DNA of 64,000 nucleotides from Marinobacterium iners (GTDB lineage Bacteria; Pseudomonadota; Gammaproteobacteria; Pseudomonadales; Balneatricaceae). Shown piece after piece: positions 24,888 through 33,534 of this stretch. A program made the translations under genes and the position numbers. The notes beneath the pieces were generated by a model. The model worked only from the letters and a program-made list of their open reading frames with translations. It was not told the DNA's origin and did not search any database. The DNA lies in NCBI RefSeq assembly GCF_017310015.1, contig NZ_CP022297.1:992001-1056000 (forward strand), in the 5' to 3' direction. How positions within the stretch are numbered: the stretch's first letter is position 1; the number at the start of each line of letters is the position of its first letter.

Positions 24888-26573
24888 ATGAAAACACAGC
24901 CCAAAACCACCTCAAAGACGCCTGATATCAGCAGTTTATCGACCGCTGACTTGCTGTCGATGGTGGCCGGGCTGCAGCAGCAACTGGCCTCGAAAGAGGA
25001 CGAGCTTGAGCAGCAAAACCAGGTGCTTGAGCAGCGGGATCAGGTCGTCAAAGAGCGCGACCGGCAACTCCAGCAGCGCGAGCAATACATCCTGTTGCTG
25101 GAAGAGATGCTGCGTTTGCAGCGCATCCAGCGCTTCGCGGCCAGCAGTGAGAAAACGGCCCACCAGATCCACCTGTTCGATGAGTCCGAGCTGGAAGCCG
25201 AGATCGATCAGCTGCGGGATCAGCTCCCGGACGATATTGAAGTCGCTGAAGACGATACCCCTGCTGCCGCGTCTACACCCAAACGCCGTCAGCGCGGCTT
25301 CTCCGATAGCTTGCTGCGTGAGCGCATCGAGCTGCGGCTGAGTGATGAAGAGAAGGCCGGGGCCGTCAAAACCTTCTTCACCAAGGTGAAGGAAGAGTTG
25401 GACTATATCCCGGCTCAGCTCAAAGTACTGGAATACTGGCAGGAAAAAGCCGTGTTCGAGACGAACGGCGACGAGCGGATCGTAGCCGCGGCTCGCCCGA
25501 CACACCCGCTGGGCAAATGCATCGCCACCCCGGCCCTGCTGGCCTACCTGATCACCTCCAAATATGCCGATGGTCTGCCGCTGTATCGTCAGGAGCAGAT
25601 GTTCAAGCGTCTGGGCCATGAGCTGAGCCGCACCAGCATGGCGCACTGGATCATCCGTCTGGATGAGGTGTTCAAACCCCTGTTCAACCTGATGCGGGAG
25701 GCGCAGAACAGTGCGGCCTACCTGCAGGCCGACGAAACCCGGATCCAGGTACTCAAAGAGGACGGCAAGGCTGCCCAATCCGATAAATGGATGTGGGTGA
25801 CCCGGGGCGGACCACCCAGCCAACCATCAGTCCTGTTCGCCTATGATCCTTCCCGAAGCGGAGCGGTACCCGTACGCCTGCTCGATGACTTCAAGGGTGT
25901 CCTGCAGGCCGATGGTTACTCCGGTTATGCGCAGATCTGTTCAGCCAATAAGCTGACCCGCATCGGCTGCTGGGATCACGCCCGCCGCAAGTTCATCGAA
26001 GCGACCAAAGCGGCCAAGCCGGCGGGTAAAGGCAAACAGGCCAAGCTGTCCAAAGCGGATGTGGCACTCAGTCACATCAACAAACTGTATGCCATCGAAC
26101 GTCAGATCAAGGACCTGAGCATTGCCGAACGCTATCAGATCCGTCAGGCATCGAGCCTGCCTCGACTGGAAGCGTTCAAGGCCTGGCTGGACGCCAACGT
26201 GGGTCGCGTGATGAAAGGCGGGTTAACTCGCAAAGCTATGGAATACACCCTGAACCAGTGGCCCACCCTGATCGGCTACTGTGAGCGGGGTGACCTGCAC
26301 ATCAGCAACGTGCTGGCCGAGAATGCCATCCGTCCGTTCGCCGTGGGTCGCAAGGCCTGGTTGTTCGCGGATACCCCGCAGGGCGCTCACGCCAGCGCCA
26401 CCTGCTACTCCCTGATCGAAACGGCCAAAGCCAACGACCTGGAACCCTCGGCGTACATCCGGCATGTGCTGGAGCGTATCGCCAACGCCGACACACTGGA
26501 AAAGCTGGAGCGACTGCTGCCCTGGAATGTTGAACTGGAGCGGACTTCAAAAAAAGTGGCGCAGTACAGTTAA
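24888..26573 (+). CDS. tnpC: IS66 transposase TnpC
   Basis: A DDE transposase of 561 residues when started at 24888. An N-terminal coiled coil rich in Q and E (about residues 25-70) is followed by a 'RLQRIQRFAASSEK' motif. The catalytic core has 'YLQADETRIQVL', 'LQADGYSGYAQ' and 'AENAIRPFAVGRKAWLF', which include the expected acidic residues. The C-terminal IS66 tail 'LEPSAYIRHVLERI' is intact. The copy looks functional. Confidence 0.9.
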   Translation: MKTQPKTTSKTPDISSLSTADLLSMVAGLQQQLASKEDELEQQNQVLEQRDQVVKERDRQLQQREQYILLLEEMLRLQRIQRFAASSEKTAHQIHLFDESELEAEIDQLRDQLPDDIEVAEDDTPAAASTPKRRQRGFSDSLLRERIELRLSDEEKAGAVKTFFTKVKEELDYIPAQLKVLEYWQEKAVFETNGDERIVAAARPTHPLGKCIATPALLAYLITSKYADGLPLYRQEQMFKRLGHELSRTSMAHWIIRLDEVFKPLFNLMREAQNSAAYLQADETRIQVLKEDGKAAQSDKWMWVTRGGPPSQPSVLFAYDPSRSGAVPVRLLDDFKGVLQADGYSGYAQICSANKLTRIGCWDHARRKFIEATKAAKPAGKGKQAKLSKADVALSHINKLYAIERQIKDLSIAERYQIRQASSLPRLEAFKAWLDANVGRVMKGGLTRKAMEYTLNQWPTLIGYCERGDLHISNVLAENAIRPFAVGRKAWLFADTPQGAHASATCYSLIETAKANDLEPSAYIRHVLERIANADTLEKLERLLPWNVELERTSKKVAQYS

Positions 26574-26603
26574 GGGCAAGTGGGTCGTTTTAACGGCGTG
26601 TAC

Positions 26604-26652
26604 GGTGTTCCGGGATGGCGAAGTGGTGTGTCAGCTGCCGGAGGCCCGTTGA
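26604..26652 (+). pseudogene. YafJ-type glutamine amidotransferase stub, part 2
   Basis: After the second target copy the frame continues 'RDGEVVCQLPEAR' and stops at 26650-26652. The stop shares its A with the ATG of the acyl-CoA ligase (TGATG), so the two were once translationally coupled. Confidence 0.7.
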
Positions 26653-28313
26653 TGGCGGCACCCGGCCCCGTGTTCGACAGTCTGTCTGATATGGTGCAGC
26701 AGCTGGCGCGCCGGTTTGACGAACAGCCGGCCTTTGGTCATATGGGCGCCAGCATCAGTTTTGCCGACCTTGACCGCATGTCGCGCCGTTTTGCGGCCTG
26801 GGTGCAGCATGAAACCGATCTGCAGCCGGGCGATCGTATCGCGCTGCAGTTGCCTAATGTGATGCAGTACCCGGTCGTTCTGTTCGGTGCTCGACGGGCG
26901 GGGCTCGTGGTGGTGAACACCAACCCTCTCTATTGTTGCGATGAGTTGTGTCAGCACCTGAAGGATTCGGGTGCGCGAGCGCTGGTGGCGTTTGCCCCAC
27001 AGGAAGCCGTGCTGTGTCAGCGCCTTGACAGTACTGAAGTCGAGTATCTGATTACGACGGAGTTGGGTGATCTGCATCCAATTGGCAAGCGCTGGGCGTT
27101 GAATTTGGCTGCTCGCCTGAAGCGTGGCGGGAGTCCGGGGTTGCTGCAGGCAGCAGCGCCCGTCGTTCCGGGTGTGACAGGCATACGATTGACGCAGGTG
27201 ATGCAGAAGGGCAGTAGCCTGATCTGGCAGCCACCGGAGCGCTTCGGGCAGCTGGAATCACTGGCACTGTTGCAGTATACCGGTGGCACGACCGGGCCTG
27301 CCAAGGGCGCAATGCTGACGGAAAAGGCACTGTTGGCGAATCTGGCTCAAATCCGCAATCTGCTGGATGACTATTGCGAGCCCGGGGGAGAAAAGCTGCT
27401 GCAGCCTCTTCCGCTCTATCACATTTATTCCTTCATGCTGACGCTGGTGATGTTCAGTATCGGCAGCAGCATCGAACTGGTACCTGATCCGCGCCGCATT
27501 CGTGGTTTGGTCAAGTGCTGGGATCGTTTTGATCCCAGCGTGGTCGCCGGTATCAATCCGTTGTTCATTTTTCTGTGTCAGCAGCCTGAATTTCAGAGGC
27601 TGGACTTCAGTCGCTTGAAACTGACCATTTCCGGAGGTATGGCGCTGACGCGCTCCGTGGCACAGCGCTGGCAACAGGTGACGGGGCATTCGATTTGTGA
27701 AGGCTACGGTCTGACCGAGTGTTCACCGGTTGTCAGCGTCAATCGGCCCGATGCCATTCACCTGGGCAGTGTTGGACGGCCGCTGCCGGATACCGATGTA
27801 AAGATACTGGGTGAGCAGGGGCAGGTCCTGCCGGATGGCGAGATTGGTTCCATCTTCGTACGTGGACCGCAGTTGATGCAGGGCTACTGGTACCAACACG
27901 AGGAAACCCAGCTGGTACTGCAGGGTGGCTGGCTGGATACAGGGGATATTGGTCTGATCGACGCACAGGGCTATTTATATATTACTGACAGGCGTAAGGA
28001 GTTGATTAATGTCTCCGGCTTCAAGGTTTATCCAAGCGAGGTGGAAGGTATCATCGCTTGCCACCCAGACATTCTGGAGTGTGCAGTGATCGGGCTGCCG
28101 GACAGCTGCAGGGGGGAGCAGATCAAGCTGTATGTGGTGCCTGCAAGTCGGCAGTTGACTATTAAAGCGGTACGCGACTATTGCCGTGAACGGCTGACAC
28201 TCTATAAAGTGCCGCGACTGGTTGAATTTTGCCAGCAGCTGCCGCGCACGTCCATTGGTAAGGTGTCGCGACGAGCATTGCGCGAACAGGCGCTGGGGCG
28301 ACATACGGGTTGA
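26652..28313 (+). CDS. AMP-forming acyl-CoA ligase, FadD-like
   Basis: A 553-residue ANL-superfamily ligase. The P-loop is 'YTGGTTGPAKGAML', the A5 motif 'GYGLTECSPVVSVN', the hinge region 'YITDRRKELINVSGFKVYP' and the catalytic Lys region 'PRTSIGKVSRRAL'. It most resembles long-chain acyl-CoA synthetases, though the aromatic setting leaves room for an aryl-CoA ligase. The start at 26652 has GGAGG upstream. The IS66 insertion lies about 50 bp before it and has probably changed its expression. Confidence 0.82.
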   Translation: MAAPGPVFDSLSDMVQQLARRFDEQPAFGHMGASISFADLDRMSRRFAAWVQHETDLQPGDRIALQLPNVMQYPVVLFGARRAGLVVVNTNPLYCCDELCQHLKDSGARALVAFAPQEAVLCQRLDSTEVEYLITTELGDLHPIGKRWALNLAARLKRGGSPGLLQAAAPVVPGVTGIRLTQVMQKGSSLIWQPPERFGQLESLALLQYTGGTTGPAKGAMLTEKALLANLAQIRNLLDDYCEPGGEKLLQPLPLYHIYSFMLTLVMFSIGSSIELVPDPRRIRGLVKCWDRFDPSVVAGINPLFIFLCQQPEFQRLDFSRLKLTISGGMALTRSVAQRWQQVTGHSICEGYGLTECSPVVSVNRPDAIHLGSVGRPLPDTDVKILGEQGQVLPDGEIGSIFVRGPQLMQGYWYQHEETQLVLQGGWLDTGDIGLIDAQGYLYITDRRKELINVSGFKVYPSEVEGIIACHPDILECAVIGLPDSCRGEQIKLYVVPASRQLTIKAVRDYCRERLTLYKVPRLVEFCQQLPRTSIGKVSRRALREQALGRHTG

Positions 28314-28587
28314 ATATATCTGCTAATAGCCCCTGAGATGTTGTACTGGCATTAGCATCTTGTCTCTGTTGGGCGGCCGATGGGTACGTTGTCAACCTTG
28401 TGTGCGTGGGGGCAGATATTTGAGAGCACAGTTTAGTCCTCCTGTCTTCTTAAAAAAGCGGTTGCAGCCTGTGAAAAGAGATAAGCGCGAGTAGTGTATA
28501 GCTTTGATACAAAATAGTGTGCTAACAAGCTGGTAAGAGTTTCCTATACACTCTTTGGCGCTCACATCTACTTGACCATCGGCTGTT
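28314..28587. other. Intergenic region before the porin operator
   Basis: About 270 bp, A/T-rich toward the right. A 90-codon minus-strand frame (28392-28664) has no family resemblance and is not called. No terminator with a U-tract was seen after the ligase gene. Confidence 0.35.
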
Positions 28588-28624
28588 TTCACTTTTTGGA
28601 TAGTGTTGATGTAAAAAATGGATA
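28588..28624 (+). promoter_or_regulatory. Tandem XylS/BenR-type boxes upstream of the porin gene
   Basis: TTCACTTTTTGGATA (28588-28602) and TGTAAAAAATGGATA (28610-28624) each fit TGCA-N6-GGNTA with one mismatch and are 22 bp apart. The second is close to a known XylS half-site at Pm, as recalled. They end 70 bp before the porin ATG, so the porin was likely co-induced with the aromatic operons. Confidence 0.6.
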
Positions 28625-28694
28625 GTTTTAGCCTATATCGTTCTGTTTTCATTAACCGCCCCAATATTAAAAAGATAATAAATAGGAAGGTTAA

Positions 28695-28733
28695 ATGTTA
28701 ATCAGAAATAAATTGACGCTGGCAATTATATTA
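28695..28733 (+). pseudogene. DcaP-like porin, signal-peptide fragment (5' of IS630)
   Basis: An ATG with AGGAAGG upstream opens 13 codons, 'MLIRNKLTLAIIL', the start of a signal peptide. The frame is cut after the TA at 28732-28733. Splicing to 29828 gives 'ITASLTTQIHALELG', which completes the peptide and places an Ala-X-Ala-like cleavage site (IHA). Confidence 0.82.
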
Positions 28734-29825
28734 ACCCGGCGGAAATTTATGTCGACTATGCAGCATAGGCGATATGCTCTGCATCAAAGTATTTTTTCAC
28801 TCGTTCAGGACGGCGTTGAAGCGTCAGCATGCATGATCGCGTGCGCTTCTTCAGATCGTCGACAGAGCGAGTAGCAGGCCCACTATGCACCATGCCTTTC
28901 AGGTCACAGTTGAGGTATTCATCCGGATTCAACTCCGGGGAGTAGGCTGGCAGGAAGAATACTTCCAGATAGCGTTTGACTGTCTTGCGCTCCAACCAGC
29001 GTTTGACGACCTTGGCATGGTGTACCCGCAAGTTATCCAGGATCAGAAAGACCTTGCCGGGCGTCGATTCGATCAGCGCGCGCAGAAATTTCTTCAGGAC
29101 CTTGGCGGTCATGGTCGACTCATAGAGCATGAATCGTACAGTGCCCTGGTTGGTGATCGCCGAGATCATGTTGAGCGATACACGCTTGGCCGGCAGAGGC
29201 TGCACCGGTGTTTGTCCCTTTGGTGCATAGCTCCGACCGTGTTGGGTATTGTTTTTGATACCCGTCTCGTCACCCCAGAAAATCTGGGCATTCTCTGCTT
29301 TGGCACGGGCCTGAATCTGCGGGTATTCCTCCTTCAGCCAAGCGTCAACGCGGGACGGGTTCTGCTCCCACGCTTTCTTCAATGGCTTCTGAGGCGTGAA
29401 GCCCCAGCGCTTGAGGTAATCGCCCATCGTGCGCACCGGGATATCAATGCCCCAGAACTGCTTGATCAACTGAGTAATCGCGCGCCGTGTCCAAAGCGCA
29501 AAGCCAAGCTTGTGCTGGTCGGGCATCTGGTCACGAATCGCCTCGATGACACGTTGTTCCTGCTGTTCGGTCAACCGTCGAGGCTTGTTTTTGGGGCCGC
29601 GCTTTTGAACAGCGATAGCCTCGGCACCACCCGCTTGATAGCGCTTATACCAGCGGCCAACAGAGTCGGGATGAACGTCGAGAAGCAGCCCGATCTGCCG
29701 GAAGGTTTTACCCTTCTCGCGGAGTCGAATCGCCTTCTGCCTGAGAAGTTCCTGTTGCTCTGGGCTGAGCTTGCGTGCGTCTGTATTCATGCAGGTATTA
29801 TATCAGATATAAACTACCGCCGGGT
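28734..29825 (-). mobile_element. IS630-family insertion sequence (1092 bp)
   Basis: Ends are inverted repeats of 17 bp: ACCCGGCGGAAATTTAT on the left and ACCCGGCGGTAGTTTAT (complement of 29809-29825) on the right, 15 of 17 matching. A TA flanks each end (28732-28733 and 29826-29827), the target duplication of IS630/Tc1 elements. It is inserted in the signal peptide of a porin gene and points against it. Confidence 0.9.
28756..29790 (-). CDS. IS630-family transposase
   Basis: A 344-residue single-frame transposase. The N-terminal helix-turn-helix is 'RQIGLLLDVHPDSVGRWYKR', the DDE domain has 'IFWGDETGI' (first Asp), 'FLILDNLRVHHA' (second Asp) and 'LPAYSPELNPDEYLN' (Glu). Length and motifs are complete, so it may be active. 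It is transcribed opposite to the porin gene it splits. Confidence 0.92.
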   Translation of the reverse strand: MNTDARKLSPEQQELLRQKAIRLREKGKTFRQIGLLLDVHPDSVGRWYKRYQAGGAEAIAVQKRGPKNKPRRLTEQQEQRVIEAIRDQMPDQHKLGFALWTRRAITQLIKQFWGIDIPVRTMGDYLKRWGFTPQKPLKKAWEQNPSRVDAWLKEEYPQIQARAKAENAQIFWGDETGIKNNTQHGRSYAPKGQTPVQPLPAKRVSLNMISAITNQGTVRFMLYESTMTAKVLKKFLRALIESTPGKVFLILDNLRVHHAKVVKRWLERKTVKRYLEVFFLPAYSPELNPDEYLNCDLKGMVHSGPATRSVDDLKKRTRSCMLTLQRRPERVKKYFDAEHIAYAA

Positions 29826-30862
29826 TAATAACAGCAAGTCTCACAACCCAGATTCATGCACTCGAGTTGGGTGAGTTCAATGGCACTTCGTTCAGCATTG
29901 GCGGATATGTAAAGGCGGAAGCCCGTTTTACCGATGCTGACAACGGTGACAGCGAGTTTGATGGCACTGCCCGCCAGTCACGCCTCAACTTTACTGCCAA
30001 GCGCAATATTGAAGGCCACTCTTTGATGGGCTTTGTGGAAGGGGACTTCTATGGTGGCGATGCCACGGGGTCGACCTACGACTGGCGTTTGCGCCACGCG
30101 TTTCTCAAGGTCGATAACCTGACACTGGGACAAACCTGGAGCGGTCAGTTCTTGGCTTCGGTTCCCTATGATGTTCCGCACCTTGACTTCTTCAATGCTG
30201 GTAAGGGTAACACTGGTGGAAATGGTGGTGTTGTTCGACCGGATATGGTCATGCATTACCAGATGGGCGATGTCCGCTTCACGTTGCAGGACCCCATTAA
30301 TGATGATGCGGATTACCCTGACTTCGTTATCAACTATGCGAAAAAATTCGAAGGTGGTCATGCCGCGAGCATTGCTCTGGCTGGACGAGATGTTGCCAGA
30401 AGCAACACCACCAACAGCAGTGACGATTCGGAGTTTGGTGCCGCTTTGATCTATGCGGGCAAGTACTCACTGGGCGCGACCACACTGCACTTGAACGGCT
30501 ATCACGGTGAAGGGCAGGGGGTCTATTCCGGATTCGGTTACGGTGGTGCCTGGCACCCGACTCTCAGGCCAGCCGTTGATGCGAATGCTGCCGGTGAGTT
30601 GATTAAAACCACAGGCATCGTTGCGGGTGTCTCGCACAAGTTCAATGACAAACTGACAGGCGCAGTTCGCTATGCCCAAATTGAGGCCGATGAAACGTCA
30701 GCCGGGGCCGAAGATACATTGAAGATTGGTCACGTCAATCTGGTGTACAACTACTTGCCAGGGCTTGATTTTGGTATCGAGTGGCGAGACCAGAACCTGG
30801 CCACACACGGTACACGTCCTGCGGGGCAGCAGCTTGAGCTGATGGCGATGTACAAGTTCTGA
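29826..30862 (+). pseudogene. DcaP-like outer-membrane porin, mature part (3' of IS630)
   Basis: From 29828 the frame encodes the end of a signal peptide and a mature beta-barrel of about 335 residues: 'SFSIGGYVKAEARFTD' at the start, 'LTLGQTWSGQF' in the middle and a final 'LELMAMYKF' with the C-terminal Phe of outer-membrane proteins. It resembles DcaP-type porins that admit dicarboxylates and aromatic acids. With the signal sequence split off by the IS, export should be lost. An ATG at 29918 or so lies inside and would give a cytoplasmic product. Confidence 0.8.
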
Positions 30863-30888
30863 TTATTGATTAGAACAGCATGAAGAGT

Positions 30889-30920
30889 AACCCGGGTCCC
30901 CTTCCCCGGGTTATTTTTTT
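30889..30920 (+). terminator. Intrinsic terminator after the porin gene
   Basis: AACCCGGG (30889-30896) pairs with CCCGGGTT (30905-30912), followed by A and seven T. A complete rho-independent terminator. Confidence 0.9.
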
Positions 30921-31038
30921 GAGGCGCGGTCAGCATGATGGTACCGGTTGGTGGTTCATCCGGCCAAAGCGGTAAAAACAAAGTTCCCTGTCGATATTCC
31001 ATGTATGATCCTAATTCCCGAAACTGGAATCACCAACC

Positions 31039-31080
31039 CCCGTTTTTGCGCCTTCTATCCCGTTTTTGCAACGCTATACT
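31039..31080 (+). promoter_or_regulatory. Direct repeats and -10 region upstream of the meta operon
   Basis: CCCGTTTTTGC occurs at 31039-31049 and again at 31059-31069, a 20-bp period that puts both on one face of the helix. A good -10 hexamer TATACT follows at 31075-31080. No fair -35 is seen, which suits an activator bound to the repeats. The boxes differ from TGCA-N6-GGNTA, so a different regulator may act here. Confidence 0.5.
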
Positions 31081-31184
31081 GGATTTCACTCTAATGCACC
31101 GCCTTCAGTACAGGCAGTGACTGTGTAATCCGACCATAAAAGTCCGCGACCTGACCAACCCGGTCGTAACAAATAAGGTGAGCC

Positions 31185-32645
31185 ATGAAAGAGTTCAAAC
31201 ACTTTATCAACGGTGAGTATGTCGCCTCAGCCAGCGGCAAGACCTTCGAGAACCGTTGCCCGGTGGATAACAGCCTGATCGGTATGGTCCACGAAGCCGG
31301 TGAGGCGGAAGTCGATACGGCAGTGCGTGCCGCCAAGGCTGCGCTGAAAGGCCCCTGGGGCAAGCTGACTCAGGCTCAGCGTACCACGCTGCTTAACAAG
31401 GTTGCGGATCGTATCAACGAGCGCTTTGAAGAGTTTCTCGCAGCCGAGTGTCTCGATACCGGTAAGCCGCGTTCCATCGCCAGCCACATCGACATTCCGC
31501 GTGGTGCGGCCAACTTCAAGGCCTTCTCCGAAACCCTTGCCAACCATCCGACTGAAGCGTTCCGCATGGATACACCGGATGGGCAGGGCGCACTGAACGT
31601 GGGTCATCGTACACCCAAGGGCGTCATCGCGGTTATCTCTCCGTGGAACCTGCCGCTGCTGTTGATGACCTTCAAGGTTGGTCCGGCACTGGCCTGTGGT
31701 AACACCGTTGTGGTCAAGCCGTCTGAAGAAACACCGGCCACTACCACCCTTCTGGGTGAAGTGATGAATGAGTGCGGCGTACCGCCGGGTGTATTCAACG
31801 TGGTGCACGGTTTCGGCCCCAACTCGGCCGGTGAATTCCTGACCACGCATCCGTTGGTTAATGCGATCACCTTCACCGGTGAAACCCGTACCGGCGAGGC
31901 GATCATGCGTGCTGCTTCCGTTGGCCTGCGCAACATTTCCATGGAATGTGGCGGCAAGAACCCCGGCCTGGTGTTTGCAGACTGCGATATTGAGAAGGCG
32001 GTTGAGGGCACCATGCGCTCGGCTTTCGTCAACTGCGGTCAGGTGTGTCTGGGTACCGAACGTGTCTACGTTGAGCGCCCCATTTTCGACAAGTTCCTGT
32101 CGCGCATGAAGGAAGAGGTGGCCAAGCTGAAGCTGGGCCGTCCGGAAGATCCTGCTGCCAACTTCGGCCCGCTGGTCAGTCTGGAGCACCGTGACAAGGT
32201 CAAGTATTACTACGATTTGGCTCGTGAAGAGGGTGCAACGGTCGAAATTGGCGGTGGCATCCCGGACATGGGTGAAGAGCTGAACGGTGGAGCATGGATC
32301 GAGCCGACCATCTGGACCGGCCTGTCTGATGATGCCCGAGTGGTGCGTGAAGAGATCTTTGGCCCTTGCTGCCATATCCGTCCCTTTGATACCGAAGAGG
32401 AAGCGATCGAGCTGGCCAACGACACCGAGTACGGACTGGCATGCGCCATCTGGACTGAAAATTCTGCCCGTGCCGTACGTGTAGCCGAGCAGATGGAAGT
32501 GGGTCTGGCCTGGGTGAACTCCTGGTTCCTGCGTGACCTGCGTACCTCTTTCGGTGGTGCCAAGCAGTCCGGTATCGGCCGTGAGGGAGGCGTGCATGGA
32601 CTCGAGTTCTACACCGAAACCAAAAACATCTGCATCAAGCTGTAA
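31185..32645 (+). CDS. xylG: 2-hydroxymuconic semialdehyde dehydrogenase
   Basis: An NAD+-dependent dehydrogenase of 486 residues that oxidises the ring-cleavage product of catechol to 2-hydroxymuconate (4-oxalocrotonate branch). Seen are 'SPWNLPLLLMTFKVGPAL', 'FTGETRTG', the catalytic Glu in 'MECGGKNPG' and the Cys in 'NCGQVCLGTERV'. The 'KEFKHFINGEYV' opening is typical of XylG/DmpC. First gene of xylGFJQKIH, starting 105 bp after the -10 region. Confidence 0.93.
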   Translation: MKEFKHFINGEYVASASGKTFENRCPVDNSLIGMVHEAGEAEVDTAVRAAKAALKGPWGKLTQAQRTTLLNKVADRINERFEEFLAAECLDTGKPRSIASHIDIPRGAANFKAFSETLANHPTEAFRMDTPDGQGALNVGHRTPKGVIAVISPWNLPLLLMTFKVGPALACGNTVVVKPSEETPATTTLLGEVMNECGVPPGVFNVVHGFGPNSAGEFLTTHPLVNAITFTGETRTGEAIMRAASVGLRNISMECGGKNPGLVFADCDIEKAVEGTMRSAFVNCGQVCLGTERVYVERPIFDKFLSRMKEEVAKLKLGRPEDPAANFGPLVSLEHRDKVKYYYDLAREEGATVEIGGGIPDMGEELNGGAWIEPTIWTGLSDDARVVREEIFGPCCHIRPFDTEEEAIELANDTEYGLACAIWTENSARAVRVAEQMEVGLAWVNSWFLRDLRTSFGGAKQSGIGREGGVHGLEFYTETKNICIKL

Positions 32646-32680
32646 GGCTGATATCGGTCCAGAGCAACAGGAGCCATGCG

Positions 32681-33523
32681 ATGAGCAATCCCGAAATAGG
32701 TCAGATGTTGGACGTAAAGGGTGTTCAGACCAACGTGCACGATCTGGGCGAAGGATTTCCCGTGTTGTTGATCCATGGCTCCGGGCCGGGGGTGACGGCT
32801 TGGGCCAACTGGCGTCTGGTGATGCCGGAATTGGCAAAGCAGCGCCGTGTTGTGGCGCTGGATATGCTTGGTTTTGGTTATACCGAGCGTCCGGCTGACC
32901 AGGTGTACAACATGGAGCGTTGGGTGACACATGCCATCGATCTGCTGGATACACTGGAAATCGAGCAAACGGATCTGGTAGGTAACTCCTTCGGCGGCGC
33001 CCTGGCGTTGGCACTGGCGATTCGACACCCGCAGCGGGTTCGCCGTTTGGTGCTCATGGGCAGTGTCGGTGTTCCGTTTGAGATTACACCGGGGCTGGAC
33101 GCTGTTTGGGGCTATGAACCTTCCTTCGAGACCATGCGCCGCCTGCTGGATGTCTTCGCCTACGACCGCTCGCTGGTAAACGACGAACTGGCGCGCCTGC
33201 GCTATGAAGCCAGTATCCGCCCCGGTTTTCAGGAATCTTTCGCGGCCATGTTCCCCGCACCGCGTCAACGCTGGGTGGATGCCATGGCCAGTCCCGAGGC
33301 GGATATTCGGGCCTTGCCTCACGAGACCCTGATCATTCACGGCCGTGAAGATGAGGTCATTCCGTTGCAGACCAGTCTTACGCTGGCGCAGTGGATCGAC
33401 AATGCCCAGCTGCACGTGTTTGGCCATTGTGGTCACTGGACCCAGATTGAACACAGCGAACGTTTCACAAAATTGGTATCTGACTTCCTTACTGAAGCAG
33501 ATCGCCTTCAGCACAGCCAATAA
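32681..33523 (+). CDS. xylF: 2-hydroxymuconic semialdehyde hydrolase
   Basis: An alpha/beta hydrolase of 280 residues that removes formate (or acetate from methylated substrates) from the meta-cleavage product, giving 2-oxopent-4-enoate. Visible are the oxyanion 'HGSGPGVTAW', the nucleophile elbow 'GNSFGG', the Asp in 'GREDEVIP' and the His in 'CGHWTQIE'. Keeping both XylF and the dehydrogenase branch means methylcatechols as well as catechol could be used. Confidence 0.93.
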   Translation: MSNPEIGQMLDVKGVQTNVHDLGEGFPVLLIHGSGPGVTAWANWRLVMPELAKQRRVVALDMLGFGYTERPADQVYNMERWVTHAIDLLDTLEIEQTDLVGNSFGGALALALAIRHPQRVRRLVLMGSVGVPFEITPGLDAVWGYEPSFETMRRLLDVFAYDRSLVNDELARLRYEASIRPGFQESFAAMFPAPRQRWVDAMASPEADIRALPHETLIIHGREDEVIPLQTSLTLAQWIDNAQLHVFGHCGHWTQIEHSERFTKLVSDFLTEADRLQHSQ

Positions 33524-33534
33524 AAGAGAGTTCT

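Larger units (their letters stand above)
24072..26603 (+). mobile_element. IS66-family insertion sequence (2532 bp)
   Basis: The element starts GTAAGCG, typical of IS66 ends, and stops with GTGTAC before the second GGTGTTCC copy. It carries the three IS66 genes tnpA, tnpB and tnpC in order, all with open frames. It lies in the C-terminal stub of a yafJ-like gene, and removing it with one 8-bp copy restores that frame to its stop at 26650-26652. Confidence 0.9.

Noticed and set aside
28392..28664. 90-codon minus-strand frame between the ligase and porin genes
   Set aside because: No start signal, no family resemblance, and it overlaps the porin operator.
31227..33014. 595-codon open frame on the minus strand
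   Set aside because: Lies opposite xylG and xylF, both complete and well recognised. No motifs in the minus-strand product.
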